Below are positions 46,774-55,594 of a DNA stretch of 64,000 nt, piece by piece. Within the stretch, counting starts at the first letter, position 1. Every line of letters begins with the position of its first letter. The position numbers and the translations under genes were made by a program. Where the stretch lies: NCBI GenBank assembly GCA_965226285.1, contig CBDDCQ010000006.1:496001-560000 (forward strand), given 5' to 3'. A model generated the notes under the pieces. It saw only the letters and a list, made by a program, of their open reading frames with translations. It made no database searches and was not told the DNA's origin. Origin of the DNA: CBDDCQ01 sp965226285. Its GTDB lineage: Bacteria; Bacteroidota; Bacteroidia; Flavobacteriales; Ichthyobacteriaceae.

Positions 46774-47847
46774 TTAAATTTTACTTATTTTAGGGTCTAA
46801 GATCATATACAGCATATCTACCACAATATTAATGATAATAAATATAAATGATATAAGCGTAACAATGCCCATCACTACCGGCATATCTAAACTGTTGAGT
46901 GCTTCTACTATTTCTTTTCCTATGCCGTTCCATCCAAAAATATACTCTACGAATATAGCTCCTGCAAGCATAGAGGCAAACCAACCTGAAGCGGCTGTAA
47001 TTACAGGATTCATTGAATTCTTTAACGCATGAAAAAGTAGTATTCTTCTAAAACTAAGTCCCTTTGCTTTAGCTGTTCGAATATAATCTTGGCTTAAAGT
47101 ATTGAGTAGAGAATTTCTAATGAGTTGTATCACTACCGTTAAAGGTCGTATTCCAAGTGTAAAAGCAGGTAGAATTAAGTTTTTAATCGATAGGTATTCT
47201 CCAGAGCCAAAATCATCTACAGTATAGAGATTGCCTGTCATATTCAAATGGGTATATTTATGGAGTACAAACCCAAAAAACCACGCAATAAGAATAGCAC
47301 TGAAAAAGGAAGGGAGGCTCATTCCTAAAGCACCTATGATAGAGATAATTTTATCGAGTATGCTCCCTTTGTAAATAGCAGATACAATACCTAATATCAA
47401 ACCTGAAATCATCGATATTACAATGGCACTCACTGCCAAAATAAAAGTATTTGGAAAAGTTTCTGCTATAATGTCTGTTACCTTTTTTCCTGTTTTTCGG
47501 AATGACTTTTTTAGATAAGGGAATTTTATCATCAGCACTTTATTACTTATAAAAAATAATTTAACTCCATCGTATTTTTGGGAAAATGTATAATGCTCTT
47601 TGTTTTTTGTCTCGTGCAGAGAAATAGGAGATAAGTCATTCAAATAGTAAAAATATTGTGTAAGAAGAGGTTTATCAAAACCGTATTTCTTTTTAATATT
47701 TTGCAGTTGAACACTATTTTCTCTTTGGTCTAACATCATTCTGGCCGGGTCTCCTGGTAACACATTAAATAGAAAAAATACTACAGTAATCACTCCCCAT
47801 AAGATTAGAGTGGAATGCAAAAATTTATTTAAGATATAGTATCCCAA
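46774..47847 (-). CDS. Peptide/nickel-type ABC transporter permease (DppB/OppB-like)
   Basis: A 357-residue inner-membrane permease. It starts with the family's first helix and periplasmic segment (TVVFFLFNVLPGDPARMMLD), has about six helices, and the ATPase-contact EAA loop KNSMNPVITAASGWFA plus GAIFVEYIFGWNGIGKE. No binding protein, second permease or ATPase is adjacent, so its partners must be elsewhere. An oligopeptide role is likely by family. Confidence 0.87.
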   Translation of the reverse strand: MGYYILNKFLHSTLILWGVITVVFFLFNVLPGDPARMMLDQRENSVQLQNIKKKYGFDKPLLTQYFYYLNDLSPISLHETKNKEHYTFSQKYDGVKLFFISNKVLMIKFPYLKKSFRKTGKKVTDIIAETFPNTFILAVSAIVISMISGLILGIVSAIYKGSILDKIISIIGALGMSLPSFFSAILIAWFFGFVLHKYTHLNMTGNLYTVDDFGSGEYLSIKNLILPAFTLGIRPLTVVIQLIRNSLLNTLSQDYIRTAKAKGLSFRRILLFHALKNSMNPVITAASGWFASMLAGAIFVEYIFGWNGIGKEIVEALNSLDMPVVMGIVTLISFIFIIINIVVDMLYMILDPKISKI

Positions 47848-47849
47848 TT

Positions 47850-48941
47850 TTACTGTAAGATTTTATCCATTTCTCTACTGCTGGGTATTTGTCTCCAGCT
47901 CCACTTACCTACGATCGTTCCCTTTTTAAGTAAAACTACTCCTGGATTTGAACGAATAATAGTTTTTAACGTAGTTTCATCACAAAAATAAAAATTTATA
48001 GGAATTTTAGGAGTTTCTATAGATGCAGATAAACCTATACATTCTATGCCTTTACTAATCAAATCCTTTTTCAGTTGTAGAACTTCCTGCATACCTTCCT
48101 CCTCTGATTTAGAGAGATTATAAGCGATGACCAATAGTAGTTTATCTTTGTCTAAAAATATATCTGTAAAATCACTATCTCCTTTTTTTATGATAAAATC
48201 TTGTATAGGGGGGGTATATCCTTTTTTGATAAGTTTGGTTTTACGGTCTATAAATTTAGCACCCTCTATATTCCAAGGTTCATCTTCATCTGAAAATTCC
48301 TTCTTCTGTCCATCTACCTCGTATATCCATATAATTTCAAATTCATCTACAGGAGCATCTTCAGGAGTTTTCATATTTTCAGGGATATTTGTATTTACTT
48401 TATAGGGTCTAAAATCTATAGTAGGTAAATAGTGAATAGATTTATAACAAGTTATAAAACATACTACTAGAAATAAAAGTAATATATAATTAGCTATCTT
48501 CTTAGTAAATAGGGGTTTGAGGTATTTTTGATTGAAAAATATAACCAATATCAATACGAGGAATAAAATATCTTTCCAAAACGATTGCCAAGGTGTGAGT
48601 TTAATGGCATCTCCAAAGCATCCACAATCTGTTACTTTATTGAAATATGCGGAGTAAAAAGTGAGAAAACCAAAAAATACGGTAATCCCTATCAAGTGTT
48701 TTAAGGCGATTCTAACCTTATAGCCTAATAGTAAAAGTAACCCAACGATAAGTTCATACATTGCTACAAATATGGCAATAGGCAGGGCTAAATTCTTTAA
48801 GAAAGCAATGTCAAATACTCGAGGACTAAAGTATTCTTCTAGTTTAAAGGCAAAGCCTATAGGGTCGTTTAGTTTAATAGCTCCTGAAAAGATAAATAAT
48901 ACTCCTATAAAAATTCTGCAAAAATTTATGAAATATTTCAT
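47850..48941 (-). CDS. DoxX-family membrane protein with C-terminal thioredoxin-like domain (BT_3928-like)
   Basis: A 363-residue protein. Residues ~1-165 contain about five helices of the DoxX/MauE type (GVLFIFSGAIKLNDPIGFA; VTDCGCFGDAI with a Cys pair), and the remainder is a soluble thioredoxin-like region without a CxxC. In Bacteroidota this gene commonly sits with DUF1599 and tpiA, as here. Role unknown; membrane redox chemistry is possible. It overlaps the upstream gene by 4 nt. Confidence 0.8.
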   Translation of the reverse strand: MKYFINFCRIFIGVLFIFSGAIKLNDPIGFAFKLEEYFSPRVFDIAFLKNLALPIAIFVAMYELIVGLLLLLGYKVRIALKHLIGITVFFGFLTFYSAYFNKVTDCGCFGDAIKLTPWQSFWKDILFLVLILVIFFNQKYLKPLFTKKIANYILLLFLVVCFITCYKSIHYLPTIDFRPYKVNTNIPENMKTPEDAPVDEFEIIWIYEVDGQKKEFSDEDEPWNIEGAKFIDRKTKLIKKGYTPPIQDFIIKKGDSDFTDIFLDKDKLLLVIAYNLSKSEEEGMQEVLQLKKDLISKGIECIGLSASIETPKIPINFYFCDETTLKTIIRSNPGVVLLKKGTIVGKWSWRQIPSSREMDKILQ

Positions 48942-49492
48942 TTTGATTCTGATTTAAGTTTTATCATGCAAAATACAGCGTAATTGATTATATCGTAATA
49001 GTTAGCATCTATACCTTCAGATACAATGGTTTTGCCTTGATTGTCTTCTATCTGCTTAATTCTAAGTATCTTTTGAAGTATCAGGTCTGTAAGTGAACTG
49101 ATACGTATCTCTCTCCAAGCCTCTCCATAGTCGTGGTTTTTATCCTTCATGAGTCTTTTGGCATTTAGAGCATATCTTTCATAGAGGGGTAATGATTGCT
49201 CTAAGTCCAAATCGGGTTGTGATGCTACTCCTTTTTCTATATTTATCAACGCCATAATGGAATAATTAACAATCCCTATAAATTCAGAATATTCCCCTTC
49301 AACTATCTTTTGTGTTTCCTGTGTTTCCATACTCTGAATGCTCCTTATGCGTAGGGCTTTGATAAATATTTGGTCGGTAAGTGAAGGTAAACGTAAGATG
49401 CGCCAAGCACTTCCGTAGTCTTTCATTTTATCGTTATACAACTTTTTACAGGTTTCTATAGCACTGTCGTACTGTTTTGATGTTTTGCTCAT
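48938..49492 (-). CDS. DUF1599 domain protein
   Basis: A 184-residue protein made of two internal copies of the same ~60-residue unit, each with LxxDKxxDYGxAWR (KDYGSAWRILRLPSLTDQI and HDYGEAWREIRISSLTDLI). This is the Bacteroidota DUF1599 family, which has been linked to nucleotide modification by association only. First gene of its operon. Confidence 0.85.
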   Translation of the reverse strand: MSKTSKQYDSAIETCKKLYNDKMKDYGSAWRILRLPSLTDQIFIKALRIRSIQSMETQETQKIVEGEYSEFIGIVNYSIMALINIEKGVASQPDLDLEQSLPLYERYALNAKRLMKDKNHDYGEAWREIRISSLTDLILQKILRIKQIEDNQGKTIVSEGIDANYYDIINYAVFCMIKLKSESK

Positions 49493-49777
49493 ATACTTCT
49501 ATTTAAGTAAAAATTTTAAATAGATTTCATAGTTAATTAAAACTTAAAAGACGCAAACTTAAATAAAATATTTTAAACTTAGTTGAGGTATAGTAAAAGT
49601 CGTTTAGTAATTGATAGTTTAGGTAAACTTTATATTAAGTTCATGTTTAAGACTATGAAAAAATTATAACTTTGTTGTTAAAATATTTAAAGAAAATGAA
49701 ATTAACAAATTAAAACCTTGAAAAGTCTTACAATTTGGTTTTTCGGATCTACTTTTTGAGATTTCAAATATTTACCA
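49493..49777 (+). other. Divergent intergenic region, nothing recognised
   Basis: AT-rich sequence between the DUF1599 operon and the glycan cluster; must contain the promoter of the minus-strand operon. No coding segment recognised. Confidence 0.4.
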
Positions 49778-49870
49778 TAATCATTGAAAATTTTTCATCT
49801 GAGAAAATGTCTTTAAAGTATAAAGAACTATACAAAAATAGTTCTCGATTAATTAATTTTTTATAAATTT
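49778..49870 (+). repeat. Stray copy of a GT4 gene 3' end at the left edge of the glycan cluster
   Basis: About 93 bp matching the last ~80 nt of the GT4 gene (59956-60032) and the bases behind it, ending in a TAAATTTA box. Encoded IIENFSSEKMSLKYKELY is still legible. The TTG present in the other copies is changed to TCG. Confidence 0.85.
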
Positions 49871-49901
49871 ACACCAATTATTAATATATAGTTTTTTGAG
49901 T

Positions 49902-50729
49902 TTGAAATTTTCAGTTTTAATGTCTATATATGCTAAAGAAAACCCTCTTTTTTTTAATAGGGCGATGCTTAGCATATGGGATGGTCAAGAGTTAAAACCA
50001 GATGAAATTTTAATTGTTCAGGAAGGTAATGTTACAGAGGAATTAAGAAGTTTAATCATTAATTGGAAAAATAAATTAGGAGATATTATAAAGGTTTTTT
50101 TTGTAGAAGAAAGATTAGGTCTGGCTAAATCATTGGCTGTTGGAGTAGAAATTGCATCCTATGAATTAGTAGCTAGAATGGATGCAGATGACATCTCATT
50201 ACCAAGTAGATTTAAAAGACAAATTGCCTTCTTAAAGCACAATCCTAATGTTGATGTATGTGGAACTTGGATTTGTGAATTTTGTAAAGACGAAGATAAA
50301 ATAATTTCATATAAAAAAATGCCTACTTCTTTTAAAAGATTGAAAAATTATTCTAAATATAGAACTCCATTGAATCACCCTTCTGTCATGTTCAAAAAGC
50401 AGGCTGTATTAAGTGTAGGTAATTATAAGGATGACTTCTTATGTGAAGATTGGTTTCTATGGAATAGAATGTTACTTGCAGGTTTTACTATGGCAAATAT
50501 TCCAGAATATCTCGTTAAAATGTGTAATCTGAATATGATTGAAAGAAGGTTGAAACTTAATTCTTCTTATTCTGGAATTATAAGGTTTAATTTTTATTTC
50601 TTTAAGCGAGGTTATTATTCCTTGGTTATATTCTTAATATCTACTTTTGTTCAATGTTTAGTGTGGTCTATTCCAAAATTTATCTTAAAATTATTATATA
50701 AACATATCCTAAGAAATACTAAATTATGA
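49902..50729 (+). CDS. GT2 family glycosyltransferase
   Basis: A 275-residue GT-A enzyme transferring a sugar onto a growing glycan. KFSVLMSIYAKENP at the start is the typical opening of this family and sets the start at the TTG 49902 (TTG 49896 is two codons earlier). The DxD motif is in RMDADDISLPSRF; CEDWFLWNRML is the acceptor-side motif. The C-terminus has two hydrophobic segments and could be membrane-associated. It overlaps the epimerase gene by 4 nt. Confidence 0.88.
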   Translation: MKFSVLMSIYAKENPLFFNRAMLSIWDGQELKPDEILIVQEGNVTEELRSLIINWKNKLGDIIKVFFVEERLGLAKSLAVGVEIASYELVARMDADDISLPSRFKRQIAFLKHNPNVDVCGTWICEFCKDEDKIISYKKMPTSFKRLKNYSKYRTPLNHPSVMFKKQAVLSVGNYKDDFLCEDWFLWNRMLLAGFTMANIPEYLVKMCNLNMIERRLKLNSSYSGIIRFNFYFFKRGYYSLVIFLISTFVQCLVWSIPKFILKLLYKHILRNTKL

Positions 50730-51658
50730 ATATACTTATTACAGGAGGAGCTGGATTTATAGGTAGTCATCTATGTGATGCATTAGTTATAGAAAATAAT
50801 TTAACTGTTTTAGACAATCTTTCATTAGGGACTATAGAAAATATAGATCATCTTAAAGAGAAAGAAAATTTTAACTTTATAGAGGGGGATATACTTAACA
50901 AATTGTTACTCAATAAGGTTTTTTCTGATGGGAATTTTGATATTGTATTTCATATGGCAGCAAATTCTGATATTGCTCAAAGTTATGAAAATCCTTCTAT
51001 AGATAAAGATAGTACCTTTATGACTACTTATATGGTATTACATGCAATGAAAGAACAAAGTGTCAAGAAGATTGTATTTGCTTCCACTTCTGCAGTGTAT
51101 GGAGATACACCTGATGAGCTTACAGAAAGTTATGGACCACTATTGCCAGTTTCTCACTATGGAGCAAGTAAATTAGCTTCCGAAGCTTTTATCAGTTCTT
51201 TCTCTGAGAATTATGGAATACAAGCATGGATAGTTCGTTTTCCTAATGTAGTTGGAGAACGTGCTACACATGGTGCTATCTTTGATTTTATCAATAAATT
51301 AAATAAAAATCCTAAAGAATTAGAAGTTTTAGGAGATGGTTCGCAAAATAAACCATATCTCTATGTTAAAGATTTAGTAGAAGCTATTTTATATGTCTGG
51401 AAGAATTCTAATACGCAAATAAATTTGTATAATATTGGTGTAACAACTCGGACAACAGTAGCAGATATAGCTACTATGGTTATAGCTGAGATGGGCTTAG
51501 ATGCTACTATCAAATATACTGGAGGTAATAGAGGCTGGATTGGTGATGTGCCAGAGTTTAACTATAATCTAGATAAAATTCATAAATTAGGGTGGAAAGC
51601 TCAAAAAACATCTGATGAGTCCATCAGATTAGCCATCCAATCTATTTTGAAAACATGA
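50726..51658 (+). CDS. NAD-dependent nucleotide-sugar epimerase/dehydratase
   Basis: A 310-residue extended SDR enzyme. NAD-binding GGAGFIGSHL (7-16), ASTSAVYGD with the catalytic Ser/Thr and SHYGASKLASEAF with the Tyr-x3-Lys pair. In this cluster it may act on GDP-heptose or make another sugar; UDP-glucose 4-epimerase-like activity is the default guess. It overlaps both neighbours by 4 nt. Confidence 0.88.
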   Translation: MNILITGGAGFIGSHLCDALVIENNLTVLDNLSLGTIENIDHLKEKENFNFIEGDILNKLLLNKVFSDGNFDIVFHMAANSDIAQSYENPSIDKDSTFMTTYMVLHAMKEQSVKKIVFASTSAVYGDTPDELTESYGPLLPVSHYGASKLASEAFISSFSENYGIQAWIVRFPNVVGERATHGAIFDFINKLNKNPKELEVLGDGSQNKPYLYVKDLVEAILYVWKNSNTQINLYNIGVTTRTTVADIATMVIAEMGLDATIKYTGGNRGWIGDVPEFNYNLDKIHKLGWKAQKTSDESIRLAIQSILKT

Positions 51659-52962
51659 GTTCACCCTTAGTTATTATAGCAGGGGGTAAAGGCACGCGTT
51701 TGGGGTTAAAAGATATCCCTAAACCGATGATTAAAGTTGCTGGAAAGCCTATATTAGAACATCAAATCTTGATGGCAAGAAAGTTTGGAATTAAAAAAAT
51801 TTTCATTCTTATTGGATATTTGGGAGAAAAAATTCAAGCGTATATAGGTGATGGTAGTAGATATGATGTAGTTATTAGTTACATAAAAGAATCTATGCCT
51901 TTAGGAACAGCAGGTGCCGTAGCACAATTAAAGGAATATATGAGTACTGACTTTATAGTATTTTATGGAGATACTATAATGGATATTAATATAGATTCTT
52001 TTATAAGATTTCATCATTCCAAAGGAAAACCAGTAGCGTCTATTCTAGTTCATCCCAATGACCATCCATACGATAGTGATTTGTTAGAAATAGATTATGT
52101 TACCAAAAAAGTAAAATATTTTTATCCGAAGCCTCATCCAGAAAATTTCACTTATTTTAATTTGGTTAATGCAGCTTTGTATATATTTTCTCCTGAAATA
52201 TTTGATTACATAAACCCAGATGAAAATAAAGATTTTGGAAAAGATATATTTCCAAATTTATTAAAAGCAGGGATACCAATATATGGTTATAAAACTTCTG
52301 AGTATATTAAAGATATGGGTACACCTGAGAGACTTAAGAAAGTATCTAGCCATTTGTTACAAGGTAAAGTAAGTCGTTTGTCAAAAAATCAAAAACAAAA
52401 AGCCATATTTTTAGATAGAGATGGTGTTATCAACCAAGATAAAGAAGGGTGTATTACCTCAGTAGATGAGTTTGTTTTATTAGATGGAGTTGTTCAAGCC
52501 ATCAAAAAAATAAACCAAAGTAACTATCTCTCTATTGTAATTACTAATCAACCTGCTATTGCAAAAGGGTTTATGACTATAGAGACTCTGAATAATATTC
52601 ATAAAAAGATGGAAACTATTTTAGGAAAAAATGGCACATACATAAATAATTTGTATTTTTGCCCTCATCATCCTGAAAAGGGTTTTGATGGAGAAATAAA
52701 AGAACTAAAAGTAGAATGTAATTGTCGTAAACCTAATATAGGTCTTTTTTTAGAAGCTGTAAATGATTATAATATTGATGTGAAAAAATCTTATATGATA
52801 GGTGATAGAGATACAGATATAGAAGCTGGTGAAAAAATGGGATTAAGAACAATAAAGATAACTAATCAACAAGATGCTGTTAAGTCATATCCAAAACCAG
52901 ATTTTTTAATAGGTACTTTATTAGAAGCAATAGAAATGATAGAGAAAAATGATTGTAACTAG
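51655..52962 (+). CDS. Fused heptose-1-phosphate nucleotidyltransferase / heptose-bisphosphate phosphatase
   Basis: A 435-residue bifunctional protein. Residues ~1-235 are a sugar-1-phosphate nucleotidyltransferase (IIAGGKGTRLG 7-17, PKPMIKVAGKP, FYGDT). Residues ~248-435 are a HAD-IIIA phosphatase of the GmhB type: FLDRDGVIN with Asp254 and Asp256, TNQP, zinc ligands Cys336, His338, Cys355 and Cys357 (CPHHP, CNCRKP) and GDRDTDIEA. Together they would be HddC and GmhB, two consecutive-pathway activities of GDP-D-glycero-alpha-D-manno-heptose synthesis, in one chain. The nucleotide (GTP) is inferred from the neighbours hddA and gmhA. It overlaps hddA by 14 nt. Confidence 0.85.
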   Translation: MSSPLVIIAGGKGTRLGLKDIPKPMIKVAGKPILEHQILMARKFGIKKIFILIGYLGEKIQAYIGDGSRYDVVISYIKESMPLGTAGAVAQLKEYMSTDFIVFYGDTIMDINIDSFIRFHHSKGKPVASILVHPNDHPYDSDLLEIDYVTKKVKYFYPKPHPENFTYFNLVNAALYIFSPEIFDYINPDENKDFGKDIFPNLLKAGIPIYGYKTSEYIKDMGTPERLKKVSSHLLQGKVSRLSKNQKQKAIFLDRDGVINQDKEGCITSVDEFVLLDGVVQAIKKINQSNYLSIVITNQPAIAKGFMTIETLNNIHKKMETILGKNGTYINNLYFCPHHPEKGFDGEIKELKVECNCRKPNIGLFLEAVNDYNIDVKKSYMIGDRDTDIEAGEKMGLRTIKITNQQDAVKSYPKPDFLIGTLLEAIEMIEKNDCN

Positions 52963-53929
52963 AACTCCTTTTAGAATAAGTTTTGCAGGTGGGGGGAGTG
53001 ATTTGAGAGCATACTATTTAAAGTATGGAGGGGCTGTATTAAGTACCTCAATAGATAAATATATATATTTATCTATGCATAAGTATTTTGAAAAAAAACA
53101 ATTCTTCTTAAAATACTCAATAAACGAATTCGTAAGAAAAGTATCTGATATTAAGCATGATATTATTAGGACAGTTTTTAAAGATTATAATATTAACGGA
53201 GTAGATTTTAATTCTAGTTCAGATGTTCCAGCAGGTACTGGGTTGGGTTCATCATCATCATTTACAGTCGGAATCGCTCATCTGTGCTCTCTTTATACTG
53301 GAGGTACTACTCATATTCAGAAATCAGACTTAGCAAAATATGCTTGTGAGGTAGAGATAGAAAAGTTAGGTAGTCCTATAGGTAAACAAGATCAATATGC
53401 TGCTGCTTTAGGAGGAATGAATTTTATAGAGTTTCACAAAGATGATACAGTGACTTTTGAGAGCATAAAACTTACTGGTGAGTTGTCCAAACAACTGGAT
53501 AATAATTTGATGATGTTTTATTTAGGTACTACTCGATCTGCTAATGCCATTTTGGAAAGTCAGAAAAAGAATATTATTTCTCGAGATGATAAAATACAAA
53601 ATTTACATAAGATGGTAGGTTTAGCTAAAGATTTAAAATATGAACTTAATAGAGGTAACATTGAATCCCTTGGCTCTATTCTACATCAAGGGTGGTTGTA
53701 TAAAAAAGAATTAACATCATTAATTAGTAATCCTCAAATTGATAAGTATTACAGTATAGCTTTAGAAGCTGGTGCCAAAGGTGGAAAATTACTTGGAGCA
53801 GGAAATGGAGGTTTTTTATTATTTTATGTTCCAAAGAAAAATCAAGAAGATTTAAAAATTGCTCTTTCACCTCTAAATTTATTTGAGTTTAGTTTTGAAA
53901 ATACAGGAACAGAATATTTTAAAATATAA
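52949..53929 (+). CDS. hddA: D-glycero-alpha-D-manno-heptose-7-phosphate kinase
   Basis: A 326-residue GHMP kinase. RTPFRISFAGGGSDL near the start and the ATP loop GLGSSSSF are typical of HddA; GAGNGGF is the C-terminal motif. It adds the 1-phosphate to heptose 7-phosphate, feeding the fused phosphatase/nucleotidyltransferase encoded just upstream. Confidence 0.9.
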   Translation: MIVTRTPFRISFAGGGSDLRAYYLKYGGAVLSTSIDKYIYLSMHKYFEKKQFFLKYSINEFVRKVSDIKHDIIRTVFKDYNINGVDFNSSSDVPAGTGLGSSSSFTVGIAHLCSLYTGGTTHIQKSDLAKYACEVEIEKLGSPIGKQDQYAAALGGMNFIEFHKDDTVTFESIKLTGELSKQLDNNLMMFYLGTTRSANAILESQKKNIISRDDKIQNLHKMVGLAKDLKYELNRGNIESLGSILHQGWLYKKELTSLISNPQIDKYYSIALEAGAKGGKLLGAGNGGFLLFYVPKKNQEDLKIALSPLNLFEFSFENTGTEYFKI

Positions 53930-53940
53930 TTAGTGAATTT

Positions 53941-54522
53941 ATGTATATAGAACAGATAAAAAATTATTTAGATAAGCTTATCAATACGATTCAAAGAATA
54001 GATAAAGAAGAAATTGATAACTGTGCCAAATTAATTTTACAAGCATACGAACGAGAGAAACATATTTTTTTGATAGGTAATGGAGGAAGTGCCTCTACTG
54101 CTTCTCATTTTGCTTGTGATATAAATAAGGGGGTAAGTTATGGATTAGAAAAAAGGTTTAAGGTCATACCCTTAGTAGATAATTTGGCAACTATTACAGC
54201 ATATACCAATGATGTTTCTTATGATGATGTTTTTATAGAGCAAATGAAAAATTTTTTCCAAAAGGATGATTTAGTTATCGGCATTTCTGGTAGTGGTAAT
54301 TCCAGAAATGTTCTTAGAGCCATTGAATATGCTAATCAAAATGAAGGTATTACGCTTGGGTTTACAGGATTCAATGGAGGTAAACTCAAAGAAATAGCGT
54401 ATCACAGCGTAAATGCTATGGTAGATGATATGCAAATCTCCGAAGATATACATATGATCTTAGTCCATCTAATGATGAAAATAACAAGAAAATCTCTTGT
54501 TGGAACGGAAGAGTATAAATAA
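53941..54522 (+). CDS. gmhA: Sedoheptulose-7-phosphate isomerase
   Basis: A 193-residue SIS-domain enzyme converting sedoheptulose 7-phosphate to D-glycero-D-manno-heptose 7-phosphate, the first step of the heptose pathway. LIGNGGSASTASHFACD, GISGSGNSRNVL and SEDIHMILVH are GmhA landmarks. Eleven bases separate it from hddA. With HddA and the HddC-GmhB fusion the GDP-heptose route is complete within 3 kb. Confidence 0.92.
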   Translation: MYIEQIKNYLDKLINTIQRIDKEEIDNCAKLILQAYEREKHIFLIGNGGSASTASHFACDINKGVSYGLEKRFKVIPLVDNLATITAYTNDVSYDDVFIEQMKNFFQKDDLVIGISGSGNSRNVLRAIEYANQNEGITLGFTGFNGGKLKEIAYHSVNAMVDDMQISEDIHMILVHLMMKITRKSLVGTEEYK

Positions 54523-54530
54523 TTAAAATT

Positions 54531-54612
54531 ATTTACACACAAGAAAATTTTATCGAGTTTCTAAAGAACTATACCACTAAAAAAGATAATATCTTGATAT
54601 AGGGATGTAAAA
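54531..54612 (+). pseudogene. 5' fragment of the cluster's methyltransferase gene
   Basis: About 80 bp match the start of the intact methyltransferase at 62620 (ENF-x-EFLKNYTTKKDNIL); the ATG has become ATT and the frame stops at TAG in DIG. Only the first ~25 codons remain. Confidence 0.8.
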
Positions 54613-54697
54613 TTAGTACGGAATGAAATCATTTTAGATAAATTAAAGCAAAAAATAGATGTTTTTTCTGAAATGCAGGATATATAACCCCCAAAAT

Positions 54698-55189
54698 GGA
54701 TTGTACATAAAATAAAAAGTTAAAAAAACACTGAAAACGCCCGTAAAATAAGGCTTACGGACGTTTTTTTGTTTGAAGTGGTTCTAAAACGGATCGTACA
54801 TTTTTTATAATTTTTTAAGTAGAAATTATAACATAGCTATAATTATTTTACCCTGAAAGCCCTAAAATACCCAAATAACTATAATACCTGTAAAATATAG
54901 ACATGTAAGCTAATAGCTACTATAAGAAGGGTAAAAAAATACCTGTAAAACAGTAACCCAAAACACAAACCATAAAAACATAAAAAAACGCATAAAAATA
55001 CATAGGAGTACAAAATGGAGTACAATTTTTGGCGTTTTTTTTGGGGGCAGAGGCGATATTTTGCACAAATTGTACAAAGAATTAAGAAAATAAATACATA
55101 AAAAAGCTACCCAAAGCCTTATGGAATAAGGGAAAAAACCATTGAATTATCAGCGATTAATCCGATAAAGCCCCAAAAATGTACAATCC
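54698..55189 (+). repeat. Inverted-repeat-bounded segment of about 490 bp
   Basis: GGATTGTACAT at 54698-54708 and its exact reverse complement ATGTACAATCC at 55179-55189, both beside a run CCCCAAAA(A)T. A near copy GGATCGTACAT lies inside at 54791-54801. No transposase inside. Could be a small non-autonomous element or protein-binding sites; unproven. Confidence 0.4.
54738..54773 (+). terminator. Intrinsic terminator, probably of the heptose operon
   Basis: ACGCCCGTAA and TTACGGACGT form a 10-bp stem with one mismatch around an 8-nt loop, followed by seven T. Confidence 0.75.
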
Positions 55190-55482
55190 GATTTAAATAA
55201 AATGCACAAAAAAAATACCAAAAAATAGATAGGTTTAACTATTAATCCAGTGCATTATAATAAAATAATTAGAAAGGAATATTGAGAATACAGTGGTTCT
55301 AATATTCCTATTAAAAAACAAAGGGGTTTTCTCGAATCATGTAGTAAAGATGAAATCTATACTAATAACTGAAAAATGAATATTTATAATTTAGTTAGAA
55401 TAATTAATAGAATATTTTCTAAGTTCAAGATAATTTAAGGTAAATCATTGTATTTGTAAATCTAATCTTCCTCTATACCTGT

Positions 55483-55541
55483 TTTTGAGACTCAAAAGAA
55501 ATTATTTTCTTTAGTTATATTGATATTTATTTTTAAATTTA
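55483..55541 (+). promoter_or_regulatory. BspA-type palindrome plus promoter before GT8 copy A
   Basis: The palindrome TTTTGAG-A-CTCAAAA (55483-55497), preceded by CTATACCTG, is the same element seen before the BspA-like genes at 2821 and 5239. TAAATTTA follows at 55534-55541, 53 nt before the ATG. Absent in front of copy B. Confidence 0.6.
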
Positions 55542-55594
55542 CACTCCATTAAATCATTGATAGTTTATCATCAATAATTATTAATATTTATACT

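Larger units (their letters stand above)
54613..55594 (+). other. Gene-free region between heptose genes and GT8 copies
   Basis: Nearly 1 kb without a supportable gene. It holds a hairpin at 54738-54773, three copies (two direct, one inverted) of GGAT(T/C)GTACAT at 54698, 54791 and 55179, a possible 28-codon frame from 55014, and the duplicated GT8 leader from about 55270. Confidence 0.6.
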
